A stretch of DNA of 64,000 nt from the NCBI GenBank assembly GCA_029718625.1, contig CM056387.1:34696888-34760887 (forward strand). The letters are read 5' to 3'. Shown piece after piece: positions 1 to 12,264 of this stretch. Position numbers and translations under genes: made by a program. The notes beneath the pieces are model-generated. The model was not told where the DNA came from. It did not search any database and worked only from the letters and a program-made list of their open reading frames with translations. How positions within the stretch are numbered: the stretch's first letter is position 1; each line of letters starts with the position of its first letter. The DNA is from Synaphobranchus kaupii (lineage: Eukaryota; Chordata; Actinopteri; Anguilliformes; Synaphobranchidae).

Positions 1-17
1 GTGATAATGATGTACAT

Positions 18-18
18 A

Positions 19-51
<33 letters not shown>
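18..51. repeat. ATG trinucleotide microsatellite
   Basis: About eleven tandem ATG units. The open frame through it would encode a run of methionines and is not credible as a gene. Confidence 0.9.
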
Positions 52-52
<1 letters not shown>

Positions 53-510
53 CACTGCAGGACGAGTGTGTGAGAATCAGAAGTGAGACAGGGCCCGCTG
101 CCCTCAAAGTAACAGGGCGCCGTGTTGTTTTTTTGGGGAGCCCCCTGCGTTATTTAAACAGTAGGCCTCCCGTCCTGGCACATCCGTCATAAGAGTGAGA
201 TAACAGGGCTGCGGCACCGATACTCTAAGCGCCTCCTACGGCACTGATCAGCGCCCCGCCCCAGACAGCCGCGTTACCGCCATCCCGCTGGGGAGACACG
301 GGGTTATGCACAACACATGCTCCTTCCTCTTCTCTCCACAGACCATCCCCCCTTTAATCTTTCTTTCCCTCTCCCTCCTCCTTTCATCTCCTCCTTCTGC
401 TTCATCATTTTTGGACGCTTTGAAAGGGCCCTCGTGTCCCCAGCCTCTGTGGAGGAAACTCTGGAAACTCACAACAGTTTCCATGGCAAAGCGGGGAGGG
501 GGGGGTGTTG

Positions 511-1632
511 AGTCTCTCTCAGTACGGTCCTGTCTCTCTCAGTACGGTCGCGTCTCTCTCAGTACGGTCGCGTCTCTCTCAGTACGGTCCTGTCTCTCTC
601 AGTACGGTCACGTCTCTCTCAGTACGGTCCTGTCTCTCTCAGTACGGTCGCGTTTCTCAGTACGGTCGCGTTTCTCTTAGTACGGTCCTGTCTCTCTCAG
701 TACGGTCGCGGCTCTCTTAGTACGGTCCTGTCTCTCTCAGTACGGTCCTGTCTCTCTCAGTACGGTCCTGTCTCTCTCAGTACGGTCGCGTCTTCCTCAG
801 TACGTTCGCGTTTCTCAGTACGGTCTTGTCTCTCTCAGTACGGTCGCGTCTCTCTAAGTACGTTCGCGTTTCTCTCAGTACGGTCGCGTCTCTCTCAGTA
901 CGTTCGCGTTTCTCAGTACGGTCGCGTCTCTCTCAGTACGGTCGCGTCTCTCTCAGTACGGTCGCGTCTCTCTCAGTACGGTCGCGTCTCTCTCAGTATG
1001 GTCACGTCTCTCTAAGTACGATCCTGTCTCTCTCAGTACGGTCCTGTCTCTCTCAGTACGGTCGCGTCTCTCTCAGTACGGTCGCGTCTCTCTCAGTACG
1101 GTCGCGTCTCTCTCAGTACGGTCGCGTCTCTCTCAGTACGGTCGCGTCTCTCTCAGTATGGTCACGTCTCTCTAAGTACGATCCTGTCTCTCTCAGTACG
1201 GTCCTGTCTCTCTCAGTACGGTCGCGTCTCTCTCAGTACGGTCGCGTCTCTCTCAGTACGGTCACGTCTCTCTAAGTACGATCCTGTCTCTCTCAGTACG
1301 GTCCTGTCTCTCTCAGTACGTTCGCGTTTCTCAGTACGGTCCTGTCTCTCTCAGTACGGTCGCGTCTCTCTCAGTACGGTCCTGTCTCTCTCAGTACGGT
1401 CACGTCTCTCTCAGTACGGTCCTGTCTCTCTCAGTACGGTCGCGTCTCTCTCAGTATGGTCGCGTCTCTCTCAGTACGGTCGCGTCTCTCTCAGTACGGT
1501 CGCGTCTCTCTCAGTACGGTCGCGTCTCTCTCAGTACGGTCGCGTCTCTCTCAGTACGGTCCTGTCTCTCTCAGTACGGTCGCGTCTCTCTCAGTACGGT
1601 CGCGTCTCTCTCAGTACGGTCGCGTCTGTCTG
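511..1632. repeat. 20-bp minisatellite with acceptor-like unit
   Basis: Roughly 55 copies of a 20-bp unit (CTCTCTCAGTACGGTCGCGT with variants CCTGT or CACGT at the end). Some units are shortened and have lost four or more bases. Each unit contains a pyrimidine tract followed by CAG, which resembles a 3' splice site. The open frames through it (SLSVRS repeats) are by-products of a 20-bp unit that lacks stops. No exon on either side could be assigned. Confidence 0.95.
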
Positions 1633-3655
1633 AGCGGAGATGGCTTATCCAGGCCTGAGGAGCTGGATATCTCCTGCTTCTCCACCCCTCTAATAAAAGA
1701 ACTCCCAGGACTTGGCGGACGCTGCCGTAGTTACCATACCGCGGATTCCACACCCGACGAGGGGGGAGGAATGTTGCTTGAGAGACCTTCCCCTTCCCCG
1801 GCTGCAGCTGCAGGTTGCAGCGGCCGCAGCCTTTACCGCGGTGCCCCACACGTGTGGTGATGCGACGAGCGGTAAGCGCAGCTGGGAGACGTACCCGCGT
1901 TGAGCGGAGAGCGCTTTGATCCGGAGAGTTCTCCCGTTGGCGTTTGTTGTTGTGCGTGCGTCTGCACTAGAGAGTGGCCATATGCGAGTGAGTCAGTGTG
2001 TGCGTGTCGGCGTGTGTGCATGTCCAGGTGCGCTTAGAGTGCGTGTGCGCGAGTGAACGTTCCATTGGACATGTGACCAAGCGTGTGTATGCAAGCGTGT
2101 GTGCCTGTGAATGAACGAGCGACTGAGTGTATACATGCGAGTGTACCCTTGTATGTATGTATGTGTGTGTGTGTGCGCGTGACAGAGTGTGTGTGTGCGT
2201 GTGTGTGAGACGGTGTGCTTGTATGTGTGACAGTGTGTGTGTGTGTGTGTGTGGGGCTTAGCTGTAATGAGATCACTGGGTGCAGACTGATAGCTGGCAC
2301 TGACTGTACACAGCAGACTTCCCACAACTTTGGACAGAACTCATTGTTCTGTGTTCAAAGCCTCCTCTCTCCCACTCCTCCTGTCTTTATACTTTAACCT
2401 ATTCTTACATGGTTATTAGATTTCAAAAGCATCTCTCAAGTGCTTGATGTCGGGTGATTTCCTGACAGTGTGACCCCCCCACACCCCCACCCTCGCTTCC
2501 CCCCCAATCCGCGCAGCAACGCGACGAGCCTTGCAGCGTCTTACACCTTTTCCCCATGTCTCACAGCGCTGCCTTTGTCAGAGAGTCCCAGCACAAGTGA
2601 TCATTGTTCTCCCGTCTTACCCCTGTCCTCTCTCGACACCTTTAACACACAACCAATAAAATTCCCTTTCTTGGCATGGAAATAAAGGGAAAAGAACAAA
2701 GCCAATTCCTCAAAGTATCAGATGAACGGCGCACAATAACGGAACCCGCTTCAGTAAGAGGCGTGTCGCCACTTCAAGGCCGTGCCTGTGTAGTGCGGTT
2801 GGGTGCGATGGCGTTTCCTTCCCCCCTTGAAAGTTGAAAGTGAGAATATCCCTAACTCATGTTCCGCAAGACACAACAGAATGCGCCGGATCTCGACTGT
2901 TACGGCGCAACAGCTCCGCCTGATGGCCAGTCTGAGGATTGCAGATTACATTTTGAGCCTGCATGCAGCCAATAGCTACTTTCAGTTTTCGGGGTTGAAT
3001 AAGTTGGAGTTCCGGTTAAAGAAAATCCGCTCGTTGCAGGACTAAAAGGAAAAGCTTGTGTCTTTGGTTGAATTTGGATTTGTGTTGATATTTTTCCCCA
3101 TTTCCAGCATTGACCATATTCCTGCTCAAGTGGTCTCTGATAAATGTCACCTTTCTGTGAACCTGTCTTCCCAAGTCTATGAACAAAAGTAAAGGGAAGC
3201 AGCGCCACCTTCTGTTGAAATCCAGGATTTAAACTGGACTGCCTGGGGTGCTTCCCAATAGTCGAAAAATGCCACCTTTCCTCCTCCACTACCACTCCCC
3301 TACTCCGTGCCCCGGAAACGGATCTTTGAGTTTTAATCTAATGTCGCTGATTACATCTTAATTACGTATTGATGCTTACATATTCATTAATGTCTCGACG
3401 CAAACCGCAATGTCATGTACATTGGATACTGTACATGCAAATACTTGTACTAAAAACGTTCAGACAGTTTTGCATATTTCGGGGTAGGAATGGAGTGGGA
3501 GGTGGGGAGTGAAGAATATTGGGACGCACCCCTGCCATTCCCCCTCGCTGTGTCGCATTTGACTGGCGTGCCTGTGGTCTTAATGTAATGTGACGCACTG
3601 AGTTTGTGCGTAGAGTGCTCACCGGCACCCTCTCCATTGTGCGTGCTGTTCACAG
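1633..3655. other. Unassigned region upstream of the orphan terminal exon
   Basis: No coding exon can be supported here. The stretch from about 1640 to 1960 is GC-rich with several CpG dinucleotides. It is followed by a TG-rich simple repeat (about 1950-2255). The rest looks like unique intronic or intergenic sequence. Earlier exons of the gene ending at 3795 may lie here or left of the window. Confidence 0.5.
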
Positions 3656-3795
3656 ACGTCCTGAAGGCCGGAAGCTCCGTGTACCCTGAGCTCCTTCGGC
3701 AGGAAGTGGAGGCCGCGAGGGACAAACAGCGCAATCCGTTCCACTGCGACCAGCTGCTGCGTCACCTCCAGTCCCTCCCCCGGGATTCCGCCTGA
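3656..3795 (+). CDS. Terminal coding exon of an unrecognised plus-strand gene
   Basis: A good acceptor (TGCTGTTCACAG) precedes 46 codons after two carried-over bases, ending in TGA at 3793-3795. The peptide starts VLKAGSSVYPELLRQ and ends RHLQSLPRDSA. It is charged, probably helical, and has no domain I recognise. It could be the last exon of a larger gene whose other exons lie left of here. Support is the acceptor, the coding-like composition and the AATAAA signals downstream at 4084 and 4167. I do not recognise the family, and a spurious exon remains possible. Confidence 0.5.
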
Positions 3796-4190
3796 TGTCT
3801 CTGCAGATATCCGTACAGCCGCGCGCCCGGGCCCGTGCGGCGACACAGTGCTTAAAACAGACATTGTCAGCAAAACTTGGATATGGAAGCGCGTGTGTTA
3901 AAAACACGTGCAAGAACTCACAACTTTTAAATAATAATATAGAATCCTCCGCTATTTCTTAATGTTTAGCCATAGGCTACCATGAGTGACCTCCCTTTTC
4001 CCTGTGCACCTAAAAATCTGTTTTTGTATTGTTATAGTCTATACTTCTGCATATTTTCTTAACTTGGTATTTATCATTTGTAAAATAAAAATGGTTTAAT
4101 CTTAGGAACTGGTGCCTTAAGGTGCAAACTGCAAAATGTCCACCAGCCTTTTTACACTTGTTTGCGAATAAATGTGTTGTGTATTTTCTT
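3796..4190 (+). other. Probable 3'UTR of the orphan terminal exon
   Basis: AT-rich sequence after the TGA with two polyadenylation signals, AATAAA at 4084-4089 and AATAAA at 4167-4172. This suggests transcript ends near 4105 and 4190. From 4191 to 4789 I see no gene; it would hold the promoter and 5'UTR of GDE1. Confidence 0.45.
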
Positions 4191-4789
4191 GTGATTCTTA
4201 AGTTTCATTGACTGAGACGTGAGGTATAGGAGGCAAAAGTGTTAGATGAAAGGCTGTGCAACAGAAAACAAACTAGAACACTGTCCAGCTTATTAAATGA
4301 TTTCGAGATGCTACGACTGCTGCAGAGAAGCGCACATTTTAGCAAGTAGCCTAGCTACAGTAGAGAGGTACTGTGAAAGCACGGCAGTCATGTGATGTCG
4401 CAAATCAAAATCCGGGACGCTACGGCCCCTGTGAAAGCAGACTAGCAAACAGAACAGTGGCATTTCCTGAATAGTGCGGATCGCTGTCCTCTAGTGAATT
4501 GATAGCAAGGAGTGTGTGTTTGGAGAAATTGCCACTGTTATTTCATTAGGATGGTACTACGTGAATGAAGCTTCCCACATCGTACCGAAGTTGTTCTCAG
4601 CATCTCTCGTAGGTACGCACAGCGCCGCCGGCTGATTTACCTCTGGCGATTTGACAAGCGGACGAGTGACTATGAAGTCTGAACCCCAGTAAATACCGAG
4701 GCAATCGGGGAATCCACGGATAACCTACACCCTAAACAGCTGTGGCAGTGACGCTTTAGCCAAGGTAGCTACTGTACACCGCAACAAGG

Positions 4790-7700
4790 ATGCTGCAAAT
4801 CGGCGACGGGCTGTCTTGCTTCTCGGCGGTATTTCTGATAGTTCTGCTCGGAACCAGGAGCCCTGTCTGTTCCTCAATCTTCACGACTGCCCTCTACATA
4901 TTTCTGGTGATGTTTAGATATCCACAGATTCCGCATAGCCGTGCAAGGCAGGTTTTACGCCCCAGTGTAATTGCAGGTGATGGGATTTCCGTGATTGCAC
5001 ATAGAGGTGCGGGACACGACGCTCCGGAAAACACCCTGTCAGCGATTCAGGAGGTGAGACAAGGACATAATTTCTTCCAGCAAAACAGAACTTATTATTA
5101 AAGGGTGGTACTGGTACACATTACCAATACGGCTATTAGGCCTACGGTAAATCAATAAATGCACCAAGATTAATGTCATGAAACCAAGAACGCTATCGGC
5201 GATGGCAACCTCTACACGGCTACAGCCTTCATCCTCGCCCTTGCTTTAATGGTGATGTACCACTGCTTTTCCTTAAAATAGCTCAGCTCTCTGGGAGAAG
5301 ACACATTTCGGCTTCGTAGCCTACTAATGCCGATTAAAAACCGTGGCCCTGAGCAGCCAGGGAAATTAAAATTCAATCCACTTGCTATAATATCTGTAGC
5401 CTTCTGACGTTTGGCATAAGGTTATTATGTAATGCAGTTCACTACATACCGGCCGAAAAGCAGCGCAGGTTGCTGCCGAAAAGAAACGAGGCTTCGTAGA
5501 TTCTATAGTCGTCAGCGTCACTGCAATAAGTGTTTCATAACAAATGTTCGACCGACATAAGTTTAATGTCTTAGATCACCGTGACCTACTTTTTAATAGA
5601 ATGTGGAAATATGAATGGGGGTGTGTCTAGTTTTGGCAGTAGCCTACTATTGGAGCATTTTATGTGTGTGTGTGTGAATATTTTTTATCATAATTATAGA
5701 GGGCAAGTGGATTTAGGTTCACTGAGCTCAGAGCACCAGGGTACAGTATGTACTCTCTGCTGCTGCCTTGGAACAACAGTCCCCCCCCCCAGATATTCTG
5801 TACAACCCCTGGATGTTTTAAATGAAGATCATCTCTTTGTTTTTTTATTGGATTTTGACTGCCTTTATGGCTTGCCCCGTTTGCTGTTATTCAACCCATC
5901 CTCTAAGAGCTCATACTGTACTTTCCATCACCTTCCCCTCCACTCACCATTTTCCTTCCTTTCCTCCCCTCCAGGCCAGCAGGAATGGGGCGACGGGCGT
6001 GGAGCTGGACTTGGAGTTTACAGCTGACGGGGGTTCCGGTTCTGATGCACGATGACACCGTGGATCGCACCACCAATGGGTCAGGACTGGTGGGCAAAAT
6101 GCGCTTCATTGAGCTCAGGAAGCTGGACGCATCTGTTAAGCACAGACTCAGGTAAGCAGCTTGTGACAGGTTATAGAACACTGAGACAGGTTATAGTACA
6201 CTGAGACAATGACACAGGTTATAGAACACAGGCAGTGACACAGGTTAAAGAACACAGACAATGAGACAGGTTATAACACTAAGACAATGACACAGGTTAT
6301 AGAACACTGAGACAGTGAGACAGGTTATAGACTACTGAGACAGTGAGACAGGTTATAGAGCACTGAGACAGTGAGACAGGTTATAGAACGCTGAGACAGT
6401 GAGACAGGTTATAGACTACTGAGACAGTGAGACAGGTTATAGAGCACTGAGACAGTGAGACAGGTTATAGAACGCTGAGACAGTGAGACAGGTTATAGAA
6501 TACTGAGACAGTGAGACAGGTTATAGACTACTGAGACAGTGAGACAGGTTATAGAGCACTGAGACAGTGAGACAGGTTATAGACCGCTGAGACAGTGAGA
6601 CAGGTTATAGAGCGCTGAGAAAGTGAGACAGGTTATAGAGCGCTGAGACAGTGAGACAGGTTATAGAACACTGAGACAGTGAGACAGGTTATAGAGCGCT
6701 GAGACAGTGAGACAGGCTATAGAGCGCTGAGACAGTGAGACAGGTTATAGAACGCTGAGACAGTGCGACAGGTTATAGACTACTGAGACAGTAAGACAGG
6801 TTATAGAACAGTAAGACAAGTCACAGAGTGGAGACACAGAAACAGGGTATGGAGAACCAAGGGACTGAGCCCAGTGCCAGCAGTGGGTGGGGTTGAGACA
6901 GGTTATAGAACACTGAGACAGTGAGACAGGTTATAGAGCGCTGAGACAGTGAGACAGGTTATAGAGCGCTGAGACAGTGAGACAGGCTATAGAGCGCTGA
7001 GACAGTGAGACAGGTTATAGAACGCTGAGACAGTGCGACAGGTTATAGACTACTGAGACAGTAAGACAGGTTATAGAACAGTAAGACAAGTCACAGAGTG
7101 GAGACACAGAAACAGGGTATGGAGAACCAAGGGACTGAGCCCAGTGCCAGCAGTGGGTGGGGTTGAGACAGGTTATAGAACACTGAGACAGTGAGACAGG
7201 TTATAGAGCGCTGAGACAGTGAGACAGGTTATAGAACGCTGAGACAGTGAGACAGGTTATAGAACGCTGAGAGTGCGCCAGGTTATAGAACACTGAGACA
7301 GGTTATAGAGCGCTGAGACAGTGAGACAGGTTATAGACTACTGAGACAGTAAGACAGGTCACAGAGTGGAGACACAGAAACAGGGTATGGAGAACCAAGG
7401 GACTGAGCCCAGTGCCAGTAGTGGGTGGGGTTGAGACAGGTGAACAAACAGTGACAGACACCGACACAGGTCAAGGAGCATAGAGACAGGTGAGCCATAT
7501 AGACAGAGGTTAAGGTCCGGGTGAGCTGATCAGGTTAAACTCAGCAGGTGAGCGGAGCAGACCGATGAACAGAGACGTGGATACAAGCTCACTGGTAAGC
7601 TGAGCGGGGAGATGACCAGTGCAATGGGCCGGTATGATCGGTGGGTATGGGGAATGCTAAGGGAAGGCTTAGCTTCAATATATCCATGATGCTATGTGAA

Positions 7701-10700
7701 AAGACCAGCATTGATCAATGTACAGTGTGGGAAGAGGGATGTGTACGTCTTCATACTTTCAGACAACAACAAAAAAGTATGCAGGAATATTCCTACAATG
7801 AAAATATCCTTAACCCTTTGAAGAGTAGGTTTTTTTGGAATGTTTTTTTCAGAATTCTAAGTTGGTGTTCTGGAACTCCATTGCTTTCAATTACCAGTAG
7901 TGATTGTTACATTAAGATTAGAATGTTCAGTTAAAAACATTCAAATCACACATTTGTGATCTTACACCTTAAAGGGTTAAAAATGTTTTTCCACATTGCA
8001 GACTCTATTTATGTATGGCTTCTTCTCTGCCCTCCTCTGTGGACTAAAATATAAACAGCACATCAGTGGGTTATGTAGGCAAAGATAGTGTTACCATCAA
8101 AAAGGTAAGCACAGTCATATCTGTGTTTCCCCAGGGACAAATTTCCTGGACAGAAGGTTCCTACTCTGCAGGAGGCTGTAGAAGAATGCATCAAACACCA
8201 GCTGACCATCTTCTTTGATGTCAAAGGTCATCCGGACGAGGTAATTGCTCTGTCAGCAACACAGGGATCTAACATTTATTTATTTATTCTTATTATAAAT
8301 GTTTTTTTCTCCCCACAATGGAATGCCCAATTGTATTTAAACCAGCGCTTCGTGCTGCAACCTCCACTATTGATTTGAGAGAGCGCAGACAAGCAAGTGC
8401 TCTCTCCTCCGAAACGTGTGATGTCAGACCCCCTCTGCTTACCACACCGCCTTTCTCAGTCAGGCTCGCAAACCTACAGACAAAGGAAGACGCTTCATGC
8501 GTAGCTCAGCAGATGAAATTGGGGGGTCCCTATTGGGGGATTGACTAGCGGGGGGGGGGGGGGGGGGGGGGCGCAGTGAGACACCGTCATCCCAGCCAAC
8601 TGAAACCCCTCCCCACCCTGACTGATGCTAGATCCAGCTGAGCATCGCCCTGTGAATAAGAAATGGTGTCCATGGCATATCATTGTTATACATTTTGGCT
8701 GCTACATCAGGGCCACGGTGAAGTGTTTTCACCAAACGTGCGCTGTAGTCTGCAGCTTAAGCTCACAATTGCGTTCAAAAAGTGTCAAATAAGCAATGGG
8801 CTAATGAAATAATCAGGCAGGAAATTCCAAAATGGTTCAGCCTGGTTGTGTGCCTCTAAAGGAAGTGAACATACAGGTTACCTGAACGGATAACCTCAGG
8901 AATCCAACGAGCACGAAGCAGTCAGCGTAAACCCCACGGCACGTCAGCTCTGCCCCCCACCCCACCTGACCCCATCCTCAAACCAGTTCCCGTGGCCTAC
9001 ATTCCCATCATGCATCGCAGCTGCTGCGGAACATATTTTAAATTTCCTCCGTCACGCCCCGCCTCTTCCTGTAAGAACGATGAACTGGTTCAGCTGGTTA
9101 GGGACATGGCCTTTTGCTTCATAATCGTCAGTAGCTATTACATTCTACAAAGAAAGTCAACGCTGGTTAATTTACAGTAATGGAGGCCATTAACATATCC
9201 TCATGTGTCCTCAGTCAGTATTGGCAATCAGGATAAGATTCTAGACCCCTGGTATTGAAATCACGGTCCTCGAGGTCAGAGAACTGCTGGTTTTCCACCC
9301 TCCTTTTACCTGGGAGTCTGGCCAATCACAAGCAATAATTGTTCAATTAATTACCTGGGAGAAAGAAAACCAGGGCCAGATTTGGATTCAAAGTCCAGAT
9401 TTAAATATCTGTTCTAGACCATGGTCCTCCTAGCTGCATCTGGAACTTGATTCACCCTGCAGGCCTTATTTTGCCTGCTTTTCGAAGCTCCATCTTTTTT
9501 GTTGACCTCTAGGCAGCAGCGGCTCTCAAAGTGATGTATAAGAAACACCCAATCCTCTACAACACAAGCATGGTCTGCTCGTTCGAACCTAAAGTCATCT
9601 ACAAGGTATGCCATAGCGAGGGGTGACCACTAGGGGGAGTGGTGGGCATCAGTTTTTCATACACAATTTGCTTTTTGGTAACTTACTGCCCCCACTCTTC
9701 AGTCTTATTTAGAAGAGCTGGTTTGTACACCGAGTGTGCAGGATTTCCACTACAGCATATCTTATTTTAATTAAAACATAAATCCTCTTTATATTTCTCA
9801 TAAATATTAATGGAGTTCCTAAGGGCAAACAGTGCTTGGGGGCGGGGAAGAAAGTGTTTGTTACTTCATTATTTGATCTTAGTAGGCTTTAATTAAAAGA
9901 GTAGAAATCGACATCCCGACTGTATGAGTGTGTGTGGTGTGTGTGCGCGTGTGTGGTGTGTTGTTGTACGTATGTACGTGTGTGTGTGTGCGTGTGCATG
10001 GTGCATGTGATGTGCGTGTGTGCGCGTGTACGTGTGTGCGCGTGCGTGTGTGCATGGTGCATGTGATGTGCTCGTGTACATGTGCATGTGGGCGTGTGCC
10101 TGGTTCATGTGATGTGCTTGTGTACATGTGTGCGTGTGCGTGTATGCGCGTGTAATTCTCGGCCCTGTGACAGCGCCTCTCTCTCCCGCGCTCAGATGCG
10201 TCAGGCGGACGCGGACGTGGCGACGGCGCTGACCCACCGGCCGTGGAGCCTGAGCCGGCTGGGCGACGGCACGCCGCGCTTCGAGTCGCCGTGGAAACAC
10301 CAGTGGATGCAGGCGCTGGACGTGCTGCTGGACTGGGCGCATCACCACCTGCTGTGGAACCTGTGCGGGGTATCGGCCTTCCTGCTGCAGAAGAGCTTCA
10401 TCTCCCTGTGGGTACAGCGGGCGTCACCGCCCAAATCCCGGCCCCCTTACAAACAAACCCTCACATAGTTACAGTACAGCTGGGACCACATGTGACAGAA
10501 ACACTCTGAGTAAATGGTGATGTTAGTAGTGGTAGAGTACAGAGAGGAGAGTAGTCCGCTGGTGAGTAAACTAAGTAGTGTAAGTACACTACTCAGGTAA
10601 GTAGTGCTGGCGTATGGAGAGGAAATGTCTGCTCTGGTGAGTAAATTAAGAGGTTAGTAGTGGTAGAGTATAGAAAGGAGAGTAGTCCGCTGGTGAGTAA

Positions 10701-12264
10701 ACTGTCAGGTAAGTAGTGCTGGCGGATGGAGAGGAAATGTCTGCTCTGGAGAGTAAATTAAGAGGTTAGTAGTGGTAGAGTATAGAGAGGAGAAGAAAGA
10801 CAGAGAGAGAAGGAGGGGAACATATTTAAAGAGGGTGCTAACAAGAGCAAGGTTTTTTCCTGGAATCAAGGAGAGGAATGCAGAAGCTAATTAATAAACA
10901 TTGATTATGTTTATAGAATTGTTATAACTGCCAGTCTCCCAGAATGTGATGAGAACATGTGCCCCTGATTGCCCCAGTGCAAAGTTTGACATATTGTTTT
11001 TTTGATTTTGTAGTCATAAAATATATAGATATTCATGTTGCTAACAATTATTTTTAGATTGCATACACTACTCCAAGGGTAAAGGTTACTGAATCATATA
11101 TAGCAGTGAATAGAATAACTTTATTTTTCCCAGGGGAAACTTCAGAACAGTTCAGACTGTTGACAGGTCATTTCAGGCCTTAAAGGGATAGTTCGGAATT
11201 TTGGACATAATGTCTCAATTACGACTTACCCATGATGTAGTTGATTGATGGAAACCATTTTCAGCTAATTCCATGCTGTCCCTTCTTTTGGACATACACA
11301 CGTTGCTAATGCTATTGCAACTTTATGGCAGCCGGTAGCATCCACTACCAAACGCACTTAAACACTCCACAGTGCACCCAAAGCAAATAAAATACGACGA
11401 CAGTCTATCTGGGTTATTTTGAGTGTATATACCGTCATTTTTTAAGTCAAACTATCGTTGAATCCTTTACTTTTTGCTGACCTAATATTCTCTGTGGAAG
11501 TACGGCGGCGGAGCAAACGTGGCCATTGCAACTTGTTACTCTTCTTTGTTGTTGTAGTCGACCAGTCCCGGAACGTGTGACGTGTGTAAATTATCCACCA
11601 CTCTCCACGTCTGCCACATCGCAGGCACACCCCTACACAAATGCAATTTTACCGTTCCTTTCCATTTATTATAAAGAGGCTAATCCATAATGACACTCAT
11701 TCTTTAGAATTAAAAAAAAAAGCAGTTCATGGAAAAATAAGTTAAAAAGCATTATAGTTAGGCACGTGAGCATAATATGATGCTGACGCTTGATTGAGCA
11801 AGGACGTTCCATTTGCCTAATACATGTTGCCTCGTTTCCTCCATCCTCGTATCTGATCCTTGCATCCTTTCCTCTCGTCTTCTGTTGGGCGGAGCTAAGG
11901 AGCGAGGAAAGGACGTGAGGAAAGGATGCAAGGAGTAAAAATAAGCGATTGGAATGAACCCCCTGTGTACTCCCTTCTGTCAGCCTAAGGTGCCATTGGA
12001 CCAACTGAAATGGTATCACCAATCAGATTAAGGGCCTGAACGGCACACCAATCAGAATGAAGTTTCTGCTCCCCATGACTCCACCCCTATCTCTATGTCT
12101 CCTCCTCCTCTTGTAGGGACTATGTTCAGTACTGGTCTCAGAGGGGAGTGTCTGTAGTGGGCTGGACCATCAACACAGCCGTGGAGAAGCAGTACTACCA
12201 GGACCTGCTGAAGATCAGTTACATCACAGACAGTCTGAGAGAGGACTGCGATCCCCACTACTGA
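4790..12264 (+). CDS. gde1: GDE1, membrane glycerophosphodiester phosphodiesterase 1 (six exons)
   Basis: Coding exons are 4790-5053, 5975-6151, 8135-8240, 9513-9605, 10196-10407 and 12117-12264, with stop TGA at 12262. All borders are GT-AG and phases agree once one surplus base in exon 2 is set aside, giving about 332 residues, the usual family length. The family is an integral membrane GDPD enzyme that cleaves glycerophosphodiesters, including glycerophosphoinositol and N-acyl forms, to glycerol-3-phosphate and an alcohol. Exon 1 has a hydrophobic N-terminal segment and then [14 protein letters not shown] with the catalytic His-Arg. Exon 2 carries VELDLEF (metal ligands) and the second catalytic histidine in LMHDD. 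Exon 3 has IFFDVKGH, exon 5 [13 protein letters not shown] and a second hydrophobic stretch, and exon 6 VVGWTINT. Exon 5 ends CT before GTGGGT, which restores LDYVQYW across the junction. Identification is firm. Confidence 0.96.
5975..6151 (+). CDS. gde1: GDE1 exon 2 with an apparent +1 frameshift
   Basis: The reading frame runs [19 protein letters not shown] and then breaks at a run of five G at 6029-6033. With the five G, the catalytic HDD motif falls out of frame. The downstream codons for [16 protein letters not shown] are perfectly conserved in the next frame, and phase with exon 3 is correct only if one base is surplus. The exon is 177 bases where 176 are expected. A homopolymer consensus error is the simplest reading; a very recent null allele is the alternative. 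Confidence 0.9.
6152..7445 (+). repeat. GDE1 intron 2 minisatellite with higher-order structure
   Basis: Tandem units of about 27 bp built from GAGACAGTGAGACAGGTTAT plus a variable ATAG(A/G)NCGCT-type end. The array begins about 15 bp after the exon 2 donor. From about 6795 a larger unit of about 270 bp, containing GACAAGTCACAGAGTGGAGA and AGCCCAGTGCCAGCAGTGGG, recurs about three times (near 6800, 7070 and 7350). This is a repeat of repeats. Confidence 0.9.
8285..8600. repeat. Possible dispersed repeat in GDE1 intron 3, with poly-G
   Basis: This segment starts with TTCTCCCCACAATGGAATGC and looks like a degenerate dispersed element. It ends in an uninterrupted G run of about 22 bases near 8550-8571. 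The family assignment is uncertain, and the G run is a likely assembly weak point. Confidence 0.35.
9926..10155 (+). repeat. Compound GT-rich repeat before GDE1 exon 5
   Basis: Imperfect GT/GTGC repeat with three copies of a GTGCATGGTGCATGTGATGT-like longer unit. It ends about 40 bp before the exon 5 acceptor. The histidine/threonine-rich minus-strand frames in it are not genes. Confidence 0.85.
10521..10795 (+). repeat. Imperfect ~140-bp tandem duplication in GDE1 intron 5
   Basis: Two successive copies of a segment containing AGAGTAGTCCGCTGGTGAGT, GGTAAGTAGTGCTGGCG and GGAGAGGAAATGTCTGCTCT, plus a partial third copy. Short internal motifs such as GTAGTGGTAGAGTA also repeat. Confidence 0.8.
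11175..11650 (+). repeat. Probable dispersed element in GDE1 intron 5
   Basis: The segment opens with AAAGGGATAGTTCGGAATTT, a start I associate with an abundant fish interspersed repeat, and ends near ACCCCTACACAAATGCAAT. No open frame is evident. Family and exact ends are uncertain. Confidence 0.45.

Noticed and set aside
511..1632. CRISPR array
   Set aside because: Units are 20 bp head-to-tail with no unique spacers, and the DNA is eukaryotic. The same holds for the arrays at 6152, 36051, 49480 and 52805.
505..1860. Plus-strand SLSVRS-repeat frames
   Set aside because: By-products of the 20-bp minisatellite, in several frames at once, with no conserved start or splice structure.
9879..10348. 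Minus-strand His/Thr-rich frames before GDE1 exon 5
   Set aside because: They translate a GT/CA repeat and the antisense of a clear GDE1 exon.
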